The position numbers and the translations under genes were made by a program. A DNA stretch of 64,000 nt, taken from NCBI GenBank assembly GCA_903832005.1, contig CAIKZO010000065.1, positions 1-64,000 of the forward strand, in the 5' to 3' direction. The DNA is from Enhydrobacter aerosaccus. Its GTDB lineage: Bacteria; Pseudomonadota; Alphaproteobacteria; Reyranellales; Reyranellaceae. Below, piece by piece: positions 25,265 through 34,009 of the stretch. The notes beneath the pieces are model-generated. The model was not told the DNA's origin and did not search any database. It saw only the letters and a program-made list of their open reading frames with translations. Each line of letters opens with the position of its first letter. Position 1 is the first letter of the stretch.

Positions 25265-25674
25265 TTCGCGGCGCCGGCCATCTTGAGAATGAGTTTCCAG
25301 TGGTCGTCGCCGACCGGCGACACCGAGAGCCGCGACTGGCGCACCAGCCCCAACTCCTTGAACTTCGGATCGGCCTTGATGTCGGCCAGCGTGACCGGCT
25401 TTTTTAGCGGCTCGACCGGCGCCACGTCGACGGTGACGGCCTTTCCGGCCGCGTCGGTCGGATCGGGATAGGACGTCTTCACCACCTTGGCGATGCCGAC
25501 GATCTCTTTGCCCTCGTTCGAATGATAGAAGAAGCAGAGGTCGCCCGACTTCATCGCGCGGAGATTGATCGCGGCCTGGGCATTGCGCACGCCGGTCCAC
25601 GACGTCTTCTTGTCCTTCACGAACTGGTCCCACGAATAGACCGACGGCTCGGACTTTATGAGCCAATGCGCCAT
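25261..25674 (-). CDS. EVE domain-containing protein
   Basis: A 137-residue single-domain EVE protein with the signature WLIKSEPSVYSWDQFV at the N-terminus, then WTGVRNAQAAINLRAMKSGD and CFFYHSNEGKEIVGIAKVVK. EVE domains are PUA-like and bind modified bases in nucleic acid. The ATG at 25674 has GGGGAG upstream and gives the standard family length. The gene sits 1 bp after the gpsA stop and overlaps the DMT transporter start, so it belongs to the gpsA operon. Confidence 0.95.
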   Translation of the reverse strand: MAHWLIKSEPSVYSWDQFVKDKKTSWTGVRNAQAAINLRAMKSGDLCFFYHSNEGKEIVGIAKVVKTSYPDPTDAAGKAVTVDVAPVEPLKKPVTLADIKADPKFKELGLVRQSRLSVSPVGDDHWKLILKMAGAAK

Positions 25675-25675
25675 T

Positions 25676-26671
25676 TCACTCCCCTTCACGTCTTAACGGA
25701 CGTGCCAGCAACGCGCGGATCGCTTCGTTGAGGTCCGCGCCTTTATGTAGAATAGCATCGACGGCGGTGCATATCGGCATCTCGATATTCTGCCGTGCGG
25801 CGCGGCGCAGCACGGCAGGCGCCGTCGCCTCGCCCTCGACCACCTGGCGGCGGCCCTCCATGTATGTGGCAAGCGATACGCCCTTGCCCAGCGCCACGCC
25901 CAGCGAGCGGTTGCGGGACAGGGGCCCATAACAGGTGAGCGCGAGATCGCCGAGGCCACTCAAGCCGGTCAGCGTCTCGAGTTCAGCCCCCATCGCCTGG
26001 CCAAGCCGCGCCATCTCCGCGAAGCCGCGCGTAATCAAAGCCGCGGCGGCATTGGCGCCCAGGCCACGGCCCTCGACGATGCCGGCGGCGATCGCCAGGA
26101 CGTTCTTCACCGCGCCGCCTAGAGCCACGCCCAGCACGTCGTGCGTCCAGTATGGCCGGAACGCACCCGAAGCGAGTGTCGACGCAAGTGTGCGGCCAAG
26201 ATTTGGATCGATCGTGGCAATGCTGATCGCCGTCGGCATGCCGCGCACGGCTTCCTCGGCAAAGCTCGGGCCCGACAGCAGGGCGATCCGCCGGCCTGGC
26301 TGAACCTCGTCCAGCACTTCGTGCATCAGCAAGCCGCTGCTGGCCTCGATCCCCTTGGCGCAGATCACGACCGGAGACTCTCCGGGCAGTTTTGCCGCGA
26401 GCGCGCGTACGGCCTGTGCCGGGCAGACCAGCAGCAGCGCATCGCATTTCGCCAAGGCGTCGAGATCGGGCGCGGCGACGATGCCGGCTTCGAGGGCGAT
26501 GCCCGGAAGGTAAACATCATTCTTGCGCTCCGCTGCAATCGCCGCGGAGATCGATGGGTCACGCGACCACAGCGTGACGTCACGGCCGGCGCGGCGCGCA
26601 AGACAGGCGAGCGCGGTGCCAAAGGCGCCGCCGCCCACCACGCCAATGTGACCGCCGCCGTCTTTACTCAT
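25676..26671 (-). CDS. gpsA: Glycerol-3-phosphate dehydrogenase [NAD(P)+]
   Basis: A 331-residue enzyme reducing dihydroxyacetone phosphate to sn-glycerol 3-phosphate for phospholipid synthesis. It shows IGVVGGGAFGTALACLARRAG (NAD site), LLVCPAQAVRALAAKLP, the ICAKGIE motif and the catalytic lysine region GGAVKNVLAIAAGIVEGRG. The ATG at 26671 is used; a GTG at 26680 is in frame and would overlap the upstream stop (GTGA), so it is a real alternative. It lies in the run tsaD-2OG oxygenase-gpsA-EVE-DMT. Confidence 0.95.
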   Translation of the reverse strand: MSKDGGGHIGVVGGGAFGTALACLARRAGRDVTLWSRDPSISAAIAAERKNDVYLPGIALEAGIVAAPDLDALAKCDALLLVCPAQAVRALAAKLPGESPVVICAKGIEASSGLLMHEVLDEVQPGRRIALLSGPSFAEEAVRGMPTAISIATIDPNLGRTLASTLASGAFRPYWTHDVLGVALGGAVKNVLAIAAGIVEGRGLGANAAAALITRGFAEMARLGQAMGAELETLTGLSGLGDLALTCYGPLSRNRSLGVALGKGVSLATYMEGRRQVVEGEATAPAVLRRAARQNIEMPICTAVDAILHKGADLNEAIRALLARPLRREGE

Positions 26672-26676
26672 TGAGG

Positions 26677-27300
26677 TCACAGGCTGAGATTGAAGGCGAT
26701 GGAGATGCGCCGGGACGTGCCGGTGTAGGGCCGCACCTGATGCAGCACCCAGGCGGGGAACATGACCAACCGACCCGACTTCGGACGGATCGTCTCGTTG
26801 GCGCCGACCGAAAGGCCCGCACTGCCGTAGGCGAGATGCGGCGCGTACATCGCCGGGCCCGGCCCGCGCGGATCCATGAACTCGAGTTCTCCACCCAGCG
26901 CGGGATCGCCATCGATGCCGCCGTCGTCGACGTAATAGACGCCCGACCAGAAGCTGCCGGGATGGGAATGGAACTCGTTGCCGTGGCCGCTGCGGTTGAT
27001 GTTGGCCCACATGTTGGCGCGCCAGTTGATCGTGACGGCCTGGCCGCGGCGATCGGTGGTGATGCGGTTAGCGGTGTTGCGGCCGATCGCCAGCAGCTTG
27101 ATCGCGGCCGCGCCGCCCCAACGGTCCATCTCCCAATCCGACTGCCAGCCGCCCAGGTTGGAGTGCTGCGTGCCGGGATGGGATTTCTCGCGCTGCTCGA
27201 TGGTCGTGCGCAGCGCGGTGTTGAGCGTCTCGCCATCGCCGACGTCGAGCGTCACCACGGGCGTGGCGAACAGGCTGGTGACGACGGGACCGGTACTCAT
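26677..27300 (-). CDS. 2-oxoglutarate/Fe(II)-dependent oxygenase family protein (TIGR02466-like)
   Basis: A 207-residue cytoplasmic protein resembling the putative 2OG-Fe(II) oxygenase family TIGR02466. Characteristic segments are [34 protein letters not shown] (with H111 and H113), and the C-terminal [20 protein letters not shown], where H187 and R197 would be the distal iron ligand and the 2OG-binding arginine. The substrate is unknown. It overlaps tsaD by 4 bp, so the two are translationally coupled, which is a common neighbourhood for this family in alphaproteobacteria. Confidence 0.85.
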   Translation of the reverse strand: MSTGPVVTSLFATPVVTLDVGDGETLNTALRTTIEQREKSHPGTQHSNLGGWQSDWEMDRWGGAAAIKLLAIGRNTANRITTDRRGQAVTINWRANMWANINRSGHGNEFHSHPGSFWSGVYYVDDGGIDGDPALGGELEFMDPRGPGPAMYAPHLAYGSAGLSVGANETIRPKSGRLVMFPAWVLHQVRPYTGTSRRISIAFNLSL

Positions 27301-28364
27301 GCCCGCGACTCTACACTCTTAACATCAAGCGTGGGATCGAGCGGCCAGCGCGGCCGGGGACGAAAATCGAGCGCATCCGTGCGGCCCAGGCGCAGGCGTT
27401 CGAGGCCCGCCCAGGCGATCATCGCGCCATTGTCGGTGCAGAGCTTTACCGGCGGCGCCACGAGACGCGCGCCATGCTGGGCGGCCAACGTCTCGAGACG
27501 GGTGCGCAGATAGAGATTGGCCGCCACGCCGCCGGCCACAACCAGGATTGTGGCCGGCGCCAGGGCAAGCGCATTGGCGCACCGATCGGCCAGGACATCG
27601 CCCACGGTGCGCTGGAACGAGGCGCAGAGATCGGCGATCGCCTTGGCATCACCGGCCGGCAACTTCTCGACGGTTTGGCGGACCGCGGTCTTGAGGCCGG
27701 AGAAGGAGAAGTCGCAGCCGGGCTTGCGCCACATCGGTCGCGGCAGCGGGAAGCGCTGCGGATCGCCGCCAACAGCGGCCCTCTCGACGGCAGGTCCGCC
27801 GGGGAAGCCGAGGTTCAGGAGCTTCGCGGTCTTGTCGAAACACTCGCCGACCGCGTCGTCGATCGTGGTGCCCAGGCGCGTGAAGTCGCCCCCGGCGCTA
27901 TTGGGACCGCGCACGGTCAGGAGTTGGCAATGGCCGCCCGAGACCAGCAGCAGCAGGTAGGGATAGGTCACGTCCTCCGTGAGGCGCACGGAGAGCGCGT
28001 GGCCTTCGAGATGGTTGACCGCCAGGAAGGGCTTGTCGTGCGCGAAGGCCATCGCCTTGGCCGTCATCACGCCCACCATGACGCCGCCGATGAGGCCCGG
28101 CCCGCCCGTGGCCGCAATGCCGTCGAGATCGGCCAAGCCGAGCTTGGCCTCGGCCAGCGCCTCGGCCACCAGCCCGTCGAGCCGTTCGAGATGGGCGCGC
28201 GCGGCAATCTCCGGCACGACGCCGCCGAAGCGGCGGTGCTCGGTGAGCTGGCTGTAGACGACATTGGCGAGGATCCGGCCCACGGGCTGGTTTCCCGCCG
28301 CCTCCGCCTCGACGATGGCGACCGCCGTCTCGTCGCAGCTGGTTTCGATGCCCAGGACGCGCAT
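27297..28364 (-). CDS. tsaD: tRNA N6-threonylcarbamoyladenosine synthase catalytic subunit
   Basis: A 355-residue Kae1/TsaD protein that transfers the threonylcarbamoyl group to A37 of ANN-decoding tRNAs. It opens [20 protein letters not shown], has the metal ligands in NHLEGHALS (HxxxH), the ATP segment [11 protein letters not shown] and the C-terminal [13 protein letters not shown]. It is divergent from hemC across 45 bp, the conserved tsaD/hemC arrangement in proteobacteria. The start at 28364 is ATG and matches the family N-terminus. Confidence 0.97.
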   Translation of the reverse strand: MRVLGIETSCDETAVAIVEAEAAGNQPVGRILANVVYSQLTEHRRFGGVVPEIAARAHLERLDGLVAEALAEAKLGLADLDGIAATGGPGLIGGVMVGVMTAKAMAFAHDKPFLAVNHLEGHALSVRLTEDVTYPYLLLLVSGGHCQLLTVRGPNSAGGDFTRLGTTIDDAVGECFDKTAKLLNLGFPGGPAVERAAVGGDPQRFPLPRPMWRKPGCDFSFSGLKTAVRQTVEKLPAGDAKAIADLCASFQRTVGDVLADRCANALALAPATILVVAGGVAANLYLRTRLETLAAQHGARLVAPPVKLCTDNGAMIAWAGLERLRLGRTDALDFRPRPRWPLDPTLDVKSVESRA

Positions 28365-28409
28365 GGCTGTCTTCTAGCGTTCAAGCCTCACCTACGCTAG
28401 AGCAGCGGC

Positions 28410-29336
28410 ATGGTCTCTCCCCTTCTCCGTATCGGCACACGCGGCAGCAAACTGGCGCTGGTGCAGGCTGGCCTGGTGCGCGACACGCTCGCAGCCGCCG
28501 TGCCGGAACTTTCCGTGGCCGGCGCGATCGAGATCGTCGTCATCACCACGACCGGCGACAAGATCCAGGACCGCCCGCTCTCCGAAGCCGGCGGCAAGGG
28601 CCTGTTCGTCAAGGAGATCGAGGAAGCGCTTTTAAGCAAGCGGATCGATGCCGCCGTGCACAGCATGAAGGACATGCCGACGGTGCAACCCGACGGCCTC
28701 GCGATCTCGGCGTTCCTGCCGCGCGAGGATGTGCGCGACGTGCTGATCGCGGGCGACATCAAGCGCATTGCCGACCTTAAGCAAGGCGCCGTCATCGGCT
28801 CGGCGGCGCTCAGGCGCAAGGCCCAGCTCCTGCATCTGCGGCCCGACCTCCAGGTCATGAACTTCCGCGGCAATGTCGACACGCGTCTGGCCAAGCAGGC
28901 CTCGGGCGTGGTCGACGCAACCTTGCTGGCGATGGCCGGCCTGAAGCGCCTCGGCCTCGGCAATGTCGGCGCGCCGATCTCCGAGGACGAGATGCTGCCC
29001 GCCGTCGGCCAGGGCGCGGTCTGTATCGAATGCCGGACGGACGAGGCGAAGACGCGCGGCTGGCTGGCGGCGATCGATCATGCACCGACCGCGACGTGCG
29101 TGGCGGCCGAGCATGCGATGCTCGCCGTGCTCGACGGTTCCTGCCGCACGCCGATCGCGGGACATGCGACGCTGGGCACGGACGGTTCGCTCCATCTGCG
29201 CGGCATGATCCTGAAACCCGATGGCTCGCAGGTGATCGCCACCGAGCGCAAGGGATCCGCCAACGACGCGGCCGCCCTGGGCAAGGACGCGGGCCTCGAA
29301 CTGAAGCAACGCGGCGGGCCCGGGTTTCTCGAATGA
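28410..29336 (+). CDS. hemC: Hydroxymethylbilane synthase (porphobilinogen deaminase)
   Basis: A 308-residue enzyme of heme synthesis that joins four porphobilinogen units. Key motifs are LRIGTRGSKLALVQAGLV, MKDMPTVQPDGL, AALRRKAQLLHLRPDL with catalytic arginines, and LDGSCRTPIAGHA, in which the Cys carries the dipyrromethane cofactor. It is divergent from tsaD. No hemD follows; instead a tusA-like gene overlaps the hemC stop by 4 bp. Confidence 0.97.
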   Translation: MVSPLLRIGTRGSKLALVQAGLVRDTLAAAVPELSVAGAIEIVVITTTGDKIQDRPLSEAGGKGLFVKEIEEALLSKRIDAAVHSMKDMPTVQPDGLAISAFLPREDVRDVLIAGDIKRIADLKQGAVIGSAALRRKAQLLHLRPDLQVMNFRGNVDTRLAKQASGVVDATLLAMAGLKRLGLGNVGAPISEDEMLPAVGQGAVCIECRTDEAKTRGWLAAIDHAPTATCVAAEHAMLAVLDGSCRTPIAGHATLGTDGSLHLRGMILKPDGSQVIATERKGSANDAAALGKDAGLELKQRGGPGFLE

Positions 29337-29557
29337 CCGACGCCGAATACGACGCCACGGGACTGCTCTGCCCGCTGCCGGTGTTGCGCGCCAACCGCAA
29401 GCTGCGCGACCTTCCGACGGGCGGTACGCTGACGATCCGCGCGACCGATCCCGCGTCGGAAAGCGATTTTCCCGCCTTCTGCAAGCAGACCGGTCACGAA
29501 CTGGTCTCGACCTCGCGCGATGGCGAGGTACTGGTATTCGTCATCCGGAAACGCTAG
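29333..29557 (+). CDS. tusA: TusA-family sulfurtransferase
   Basis: A 74-residue protein with the TusA signature DATGLLCPLPVLRANRKL, including the CPxP motif whose Cys carries the persulfide, and a conserved C-terminal half that ends in VLVFVIRKR. TusA-like proteins carry sulfur to tRNA thiolation, molybdenum-cofactor or other pathways. Translation overlaps hemC (ATGA). The pgk gene follows 9 bp later. The family is certain; the specific sulfur acceptor is not, so the symbol is used in the family sense. Confidence 0.85.
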   Translation: MTDAEYDATGLLCPLPVLRANRKLRDLPTGGTLTIRATDPASESDFPAFCKQTGHELVSTSRDGEVLVFVIRKR

Positions 29558-29566
29558 TAGGCGACC

Positions 29567-30772
29567 ATGCCTCAATCGACTTTCAAGACCATCGATAGCC
29601 TCGCCGTGTCCGGAAAACGCGTCCTCGTGCGCGTCGACCTCAACGTGCCGATGAAGAACGGCCAGGTGACCGATGCGATGCGCATCGAGCGCGCCGCGCC
29701 CACGCTCAAGGAACTCGCCGACAAGGGCGCCAAGGTGATCGTGCTCAGCCACTTCGGCCGGCCCGACGGCAAGCGCGTGCCGGAGATGTCGCTGAAGCCG
29801 CTGGTCGAGCCGCTCGCCAAGGCGATCGGCAAGCCCGTCGCTTTCGCCGACGATTGCATCGGCGCCGTCGCCGAAGCAGCCGTCCGCGCCTTGAAGAACG
29901 GCGAGGTGCTGCTGCTCGAGAACCTCCGCTTCCACAAGGAAGAGGAGAAGAACGATAGCGGCTTCATCGACAAGCTCTCGGCCCTGGGCGACATCTATAT
30001 CAACGACGCCTTCTCGGCCGCGCACCGCGCGCACGCCTCGACCGAAGGAATCGCCAACCGCCTGCCCGCCGCGGCCGGCCGGCTGATGCAGGCCGAACTC
30101 GAGCATCTCAACAGCGCGCTGGGATCGCCCAAGCATCCGGTCTGCGCCGTCGTGGGCGGCGCCAAGGTCTCGACCAAGCTCGACCTGCTCGGCAACCTGG
30201 TGGGCAAGGTCGACAAGCTGATCATCGGCGGCGGCATGGCCAACACGTTCCTGCAGGCGCAGGGCATCTCCGTCGGCAAGTCTTTGTCGGAGAAGGATCT
30301 CGGCGCCACAGCGCGCGAGATCCTCGAGAAGGCCAAGGCCGCCAAGTGCGCGGTGCTGCTGCCGATCGACGTGGTCGTTGCCGGCGAGTTCAAGGCCGGT
30401 GCCGCCAATAAGGTCGTCGACGCCAACGCCTGCCCGGACGACCAGATGATCCTAGACGTCGGGCCGAAGTCGATCGCGCTCTACCAGAAGGAAGTGGCCG
30501 AGTGCGCCACCCTGGTCTGGAACGGCCCGCTCGGCGCCTTCGAGATGAAGCCGTTCGATGCCGGCACCATGGCGCTCGCGCAAAGCGTGGCCAAGCTGAC
30601 GGGCGAGAAGAAGCTGCTGTCCGTGGCGGGCGGCGGCGACACGGTGGCGGCGCTGGAAGCGGCCGGCGTGGCCGACAAGTTCAGCTACGTTTCGACAGCC
30701 GGTGGCGCCTTCCTCGAATGGATGGAAGGCAAGACGCTTCCCGGCGTGGCGGCGCTGATCCGCGCGGCCTAA
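29567..30772 (+). CDS. pgk: Phosphoglycerate kinase
   Basis: A 401-residue glycolytic and gluconeogenic kinase converting 1,3-bisphosphoglycerate and ADP to 3-phosphoglycerate and ATP. It shows the N-terminal [18 protein letters not shown], the substrate-binding HFGRPDG and [12 protein letters not shown], and the C-terminal nucleotide region [10 protein letters not shown] and [12 protein letters not shown]. Length is standard. It lies 9 bp after tusA; gap is on the usual co-transcribed scale. Confidence 0.97.
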   Translation: MPQSTFKTIDSLAVSGKRVLVRVDLNVPMKNGQVTDAMRIERAAPTLKELADKGAKVIVLSHFGRPDGKRVPEMSLKPLVEPLAKAIGKPVAFADDCIGAVAEAAVRALKNGEVLLLENLRFHKEEEKNDSGFIDKLSALGDIYINDAFSAAHRAHASTEGIANRLPAAAGRLMQAELEHLNSALGSPKHPVCAVVGGAKVSTKLDLLGNLVGKVDKLIIGGGMANTFLQAQGISVGKSLSEKDLGATAREILEKAKAAKCAVLLPIDVVVAGEFKAGAANKVVDANACPDDQMILDVGPKSIALYQKEVAECATLVWNGPLGAFEMKPFDAGTMALAQSVAKLTGEKKLLSVAGGGDTVAALEAAGVADKFSYVSTAGGAFLEWMEGKTLPGVAALIRAA

Positions 30773-30773
30773 G

Positions 30774-30796
30774 CTCTCTCCAAAATAGGGAGGGAG
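30774..30796 (+). promoter_or_regulatory. Hairpin at the ribosome-binding site of the amidohydrolase gene
   Basis: CTCTCTCC (30774-30781) pairs with GGAGGGAG (30789-30796) in an 8-bp stem with one G-T pair. The right arm is the ribosome-binding site for the ATG at 30801. It lies two bases after the pgk stop and has no T-run. It may couple or dampen translation of the downstream gene. Confidence 0.4.
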
Positions 30797-30800
30797 CGCG

Positions 30801-31853
30801 ATGCAGACGGAACCATCGGCGGGCGCCATCAGTTCGCACCTGGCCGTGCGGCCCGAGTGGCTCGCCCGGCGGCCGGAAGCGGCGCTGGAGCCCGGGCTGC
30901 CGATCATCGATCCGCACCATCACCTGATCGATCGTCCCGAGAGCGGAACCTACCTGCTGCCGGACCTGCTGGCCGATATCGGCAGCGGCGGCCACAACAT
31001 CGTCGCCACCGTCTATCTCGAGTGGCTGTCGATGTATCGCGCCGACGGACCGGTCGAGATGCGCCCCGTCGGCGAGATCGAGTTCGCCAACGGCGTCGCG
31101 GCGATGTGCGCCAGCGGCAACTACGGCAAGACGCGCGCCTGCGCCGGCATCGTCGGACACGCCGACCTCGCCCTTGGCAGCAAGGTCGCCAAGGTGCTTG
31201 AGGCGATGATCGTCGCGGGCGGCGGACGGTTTCGCGGCATCCGGCACATCGCGTCGATGGATACAGATCAAGGGCACTGGGGCGCGACGGCGGTGCGGCC
31301 GATGGGCCTGCTGCGCGACAAGACGGTGCGTGAAGGCTTTGCCCAACTGGCGCCGCTTGGCCTCAGTTTCGATGCCTGGGTCTATCATCCGCAGCTCGGC
31401 GATGTCGTCGATCTGGCGCGCGCGTTTCCGGGCACACCGATCGTGCTCAATCATGTCGGCGGTCCGATCGGCCTCGGCCGCTACGCCGGCAAGCGCGACG
31501 ACGTCTTCGCCGACTGGAGCGCCCGCATCGCCGAGCTCGCGGCCTGTCCCAATGTGCATGTGAAGCTGGGTGGCCTGGGCATGAAGATGTTCGGCTTCGA
31601 CGTCCATGAGGGCGAGCTGCCGCCCAGCTCAGAACGACTAGCCGCCCTGTGCAAACCCTATGTCGAGACCTGCATCGCGGCTTTCGGCCCCAGGCGCGCG
31701 ATGTTCGAAAGCAATTTCCCCGTCGACAAGGGCTCGTACGGTTACGGCGTCTACTGGAACGCCTGCAAGCGCCTGGCGCAGGGCATGAGTGCGGCCGAGA
31801 AAGCCGACTTGTTCCACGACACGGCCTCGCGCTTCTATCGCCTCGGCCTGTGA
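30801..31853 (+). CDS. Amidohydrolase family protein (PDC-lactonase-like)
   Basis: A 350-residue TIM-barrel metal hydrolase of the amidohydrolase_2 group. It has LPIIDPHHHLIDRP near the N-terminus (HxH metal ligands), CAGIVGHADLALG and PIVLNHVGGPIGLG, and ends with MFESNFPVDKGSYGYG with the conserved aspartate. Related enzymes are 2-pyrone-4,6-dicarboxylate lactonases and other lactone or decarboxylation enzymes. The substrate is unknown. It follows pgk by 28 bp and precedes a NUDIX gene. Confidence 0.88.
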   Translation: MQTEPSAGAISSHLAVRPEWLARRPEAALEPGLPIIDPHHHLIDRPESGTYLLPDLLADIGSGGHNIVATVYLEWLSMYRADGPVEMRPVGEIEFANGVAAMCASGNYGKTRACAGIVGHADLALGSKVAKVLEAMIVAGGGRFRGIRHIASMDTDQGHWGATAVRPMGLLRDKTVREGFAQLAPLGLSFDAWVYHPQLGDVVDLARAFPGTPIVLNHVGGPIGLGRYAGKRDDVFADWSARIAELAACPNVHVKLGGLGMKMFGFDVHEGELPPSSERLAALCKPYVETCIAAFGPRRAMFESNFPVDKGSYGYGVYWNACKRLAQGMSAAEKADLFHDTASRFYRLGL

Positions 31854-31900
31854 GCGGCGGACGATTCGCCTCGGGGCAAAAACCGGCTTAGCCTCGGGGC

Positions 31901-32497
31901 ATGAGTTCGCCCACACAGCCTGAACGTCCGCGGCTCCCTTGGGATCCGCCCGAGCATTTCGAGAAGCGCATCCCGGACGGCGACAGCCGCGAGCGCCTGG
32001 TCTGCGGTCGCTGCGAGTTCATTCACTATCAGAATCCCAAGGTCGTCGCGGGCGCCGTGATCACCTGGAAGGACAAGATCCTGATGGCCCGGCGCGCCAT
32101 CGAACCGCGCAAGGGATTCTGGACGCTGCCTGCCGGTTACATGGAATTGGGCGAGACCACCGAGCAGGCCGCGCAGCGCGAAGCGAAGGAAGAAGCCTGC
32201 GCCGACATCGAGATCGACCGGCTGCTGGCGATGTATTCCGTGGCGCGCATCGGCCAGGTGCAGATCATGTATCGCGCGCGCCTGCTGAACGAGAACATTG
32301 CCGCCGGTATCGAGAGCGAGGAAGTGGCGCTGGTCGACTGGAACGACATTCCCTGGGACCAGCTCGCCTTCCCGACGATGGTCTGGGCGCTCGCGCACTT
32401 CCACGAGACGCGCGACCGGAAAGACTTCTCGACCTTCTCAAATCCGACGGGCGACCTCGCGAAGATGTGGCCGCCACGCAAACCGCAGGGGCTGTAA
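31901..32497 (+). CDS. NUDIX hydrolase with partial zinc-ribbon N-terminus
   Basis: A 198-residue protein of the NUDIX family. A short N-terminal CxxC (VCGRCEFIHYQNPKVV) resembles half of the zinc ribbon found in NudC-like proteins. The Nudix box begins at about residue 79 (GYMELGETTEQAAQREAKEE); the box glycine after EE is replaced by Ala-Cys (EEACADI). It probably hydrolyses an ADP-linked or NAD-derived substrate. Whether it is upstream-coupled to the amidohydrolase is uncertain (47-bp gap). The direct repeat GCCTCGGGGC flanks its start. Confidence 0.85.
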   Translation: MSSPTQPERPRLPWDPPEHFEKRIPDGDSRERLVCGRCEFIHYQNPKVVAGAVITWKDKILMARRAIEPRKGFWTLPAGYMELGETTEQAAQREAKEEACADIEIDRLLAMYSVARIGQVQIMYRARLLNENIAAGIESEEVALVDWNDIPWDQLAFPTMVWALAHFHETRDRKDFSTFSNPTGDLAKMWPPRKPQGL

Positions 32498-32540
32498 TCG
32501 GGGCTTTAAGACTCGTCAGAAGTAGGGGTTTCTGTTAAGA

Positions 32541-32568
32541 TCGTACGAACGTTCGCATAGCGTACGAA
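32541..32568. promoter_or_regulatory. Inverted-repeat candidate operator upstream of the Rieske oxygenase gene
   Basis: TCGTACGA (32541-32548) and GCGTACGAA (32560-32568) bracket the 10-bp palindrome CGAACGTTCG (32546-32555). The repeats lie 23-50 bases before the ATG at 32591, where a repressor or activator of the oxygenase could bind. The IclR gene at 37915 is a candidate regulator, but nothing proves the link. Confidence 0.4.
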
Positions 32569-32590
32569 TTTCAAAAAGACGGAGGAAACC

Positions 32591-33919
32591 ATGCTGACTT
32601 CTGCCGCGAATGAACTGCTGACGCACGTTGGACCGGGTACGCCCATGGGCAACCTGATGCGGGAATACTGGATCCCCGCCTGCATGTCCTCGGAACTCAA
32701 GGCCGATGGCGAGCCGATGCGGCTGCTGCTGCTCGGCGAACAGCTGATCGCCTTCCGCGACACCGATGGCCGCGTCGGCATCATGGAGCATCGCTGCCCG
32801 CACCGTTGTGCGTCGCTGTTTTTTGGCCGCAACGAAGAAGGCGGCCTGCGCTGCGTCTATCACGGCTGGAAGTTCGACGTCGAAGGCAACTGCGTCGACA
32901 TGCCGAACGTGAAGGAAGAGCAGGACTTCAAGCATCGCATCAAGGCCAAGGCCTACAAGGTGGTCGAGCGCGCGGGCTTCATCTGGACCTACATGGGCAC
33001 GCGCGCCGAAGCGCCGCCGATGCCCGCCCTGGAAGTGCTGCAGCTGCCGGAAGCAGACCGCATGACCCGCGTCCACCAGCGCGAGTGCAACTGGTTCCAG
33101 TCGCTCGAGGGTGACATCGACACCTCGCACTTCGGCTTCCTGCATGTCGGCGGCCTCAAGATCGACGACGTCGACCCCAACTCCATCCATCGCTGGGGCG
33201 TCATGGATCGCGCGCCGGACTACAAGGCGACGGAGACCGACTGGGGCACGATGTATGCCGCCTATCGCGACGCCGATCAGGGCAACATCTACTACCGCTT
33301 CGCGCACTTCATGTTCCCGTTCGTCACGCTCACCCCGAACGGCTCGTTCGAGGACCAGGTCGCGTGCACGATGAATGTGCCGATGGATGACACGCATACG
33401 CTCACCTACAATCTCTCGTGGACGAAGAAGACCCGTCCTCTCGAGACCTTGAAGAACGGCGACTGGATCCCGGGCATCGCGCCCGACCAGAAGTACCTGC
33501 CCAACACCAACGACTGGTACGGCCGCCATCGCCTCGTCGCCCGTCGCGAGAACGATTACTTCATCGACCGCGACATGCAGAAGAACGTGAACTACACGGG
33601 CATCCAGGGCATCGGCCGTCAGGACCAGGCCGCCGTCGAATGCATGGGCGAGATCGTCGATCGTTCGCTCGAGCATCTGGCGCCGTCGGACCGCATGATC
33701 GCGATCACGCGCAAGCGCCTGATCGACGCCTGCCAGAAGCTGATGAACGACAAGATCGTGCCGCCGCTGGTCGACGATCCCGACCTCTGCCGGCGCGCGC
33801 GTGGCGGTTCGTTCGTGGCCTCGGCCAAGCTCGACTGGCTGGACGCCTATGCCGACAAGCTGCAGACGGCGCTGAGCCCGCTCAACCTGCTCCAGCGCCT
33901 ACCGCTGGCAGCCGAGTAA
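32591..33919 (+). CDS. Rieske non-heme iron oxygenase, alpha subunit (phthalate-dioxygenase-like)
   Basis: A 442-residue single-component-type alpha subunit. The Rieske [2Fe-2S] cluster is bound by C69 and H71 (CPH) and C88 and H91 (CVYH). The mononuclear iron site includes H180 and H185 in GDIDTSHFGFLH, with Asp on the adjacent helix. Similarity is to phthalate 4,5-dioxygenase oxygenase and related 3-ketosteroid or vanillate-type oxygenases. No reductase or ferredoxin gene is adjacent, so electrons must come from elsewhere. The start has GGAGG and lies under the inverted repeat described above. The downstream ABC importer may supply the substrate. Confidence 0.92.
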   Translation: MLTSAANELLTHVGPGTPMGNLMREYWIPACMSSELKADGEPMRLLLLGEQLIAFRDTDGRVGIMEHRCPHRCASLFFGRNEEGGLRCVYHGWKFDVEGNCVDMPNVKEEQDFKHRIKAKAYKVVERAGFIWTYMGTRAEAPPMPALEVLQLPEADRMTRVHQRECNWFQSLEGDIDTSHFGFLHVGGLKIDDVDPNSIHRWGVMDRAPDYKATETDWGTMYAAYRDADQGNIYYRFAHFMFPFVTLTPNGSFEDQVACTMNVPMDDTHTLTYNLSWTKKTRPLETLKNGDWIPGIAPDQKYLPNTNDWYGRHRLVARRENDYFIDRDMQKNVNYTGIQGIGRQDQAAVECMGEIVDRSLEHLAPSDRMIAITRKRLIDACQKLMNDKIVPPLVDDPDLCRRARGGSFVASAKLDWLDAYADKLQTALSPLNLLQRLPLAAE

Positions 33920-34009
33920 AGTGACGCGAGACGGCTGCACAAGACAGCCGCCGCAAGAGGAGGCGAGGAAGAAGATGGGATCGGCCGCCGTGACGCGGGC
34001 CCCGAACAG

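Noticed and set aside
31868..31900. Direct repeat GCCTCGGGGC (two copies, 13 bp apart) before the NUDIX gene
   Set aside because: Short and GC-rich; chance repeats of this size are common at this base composition.
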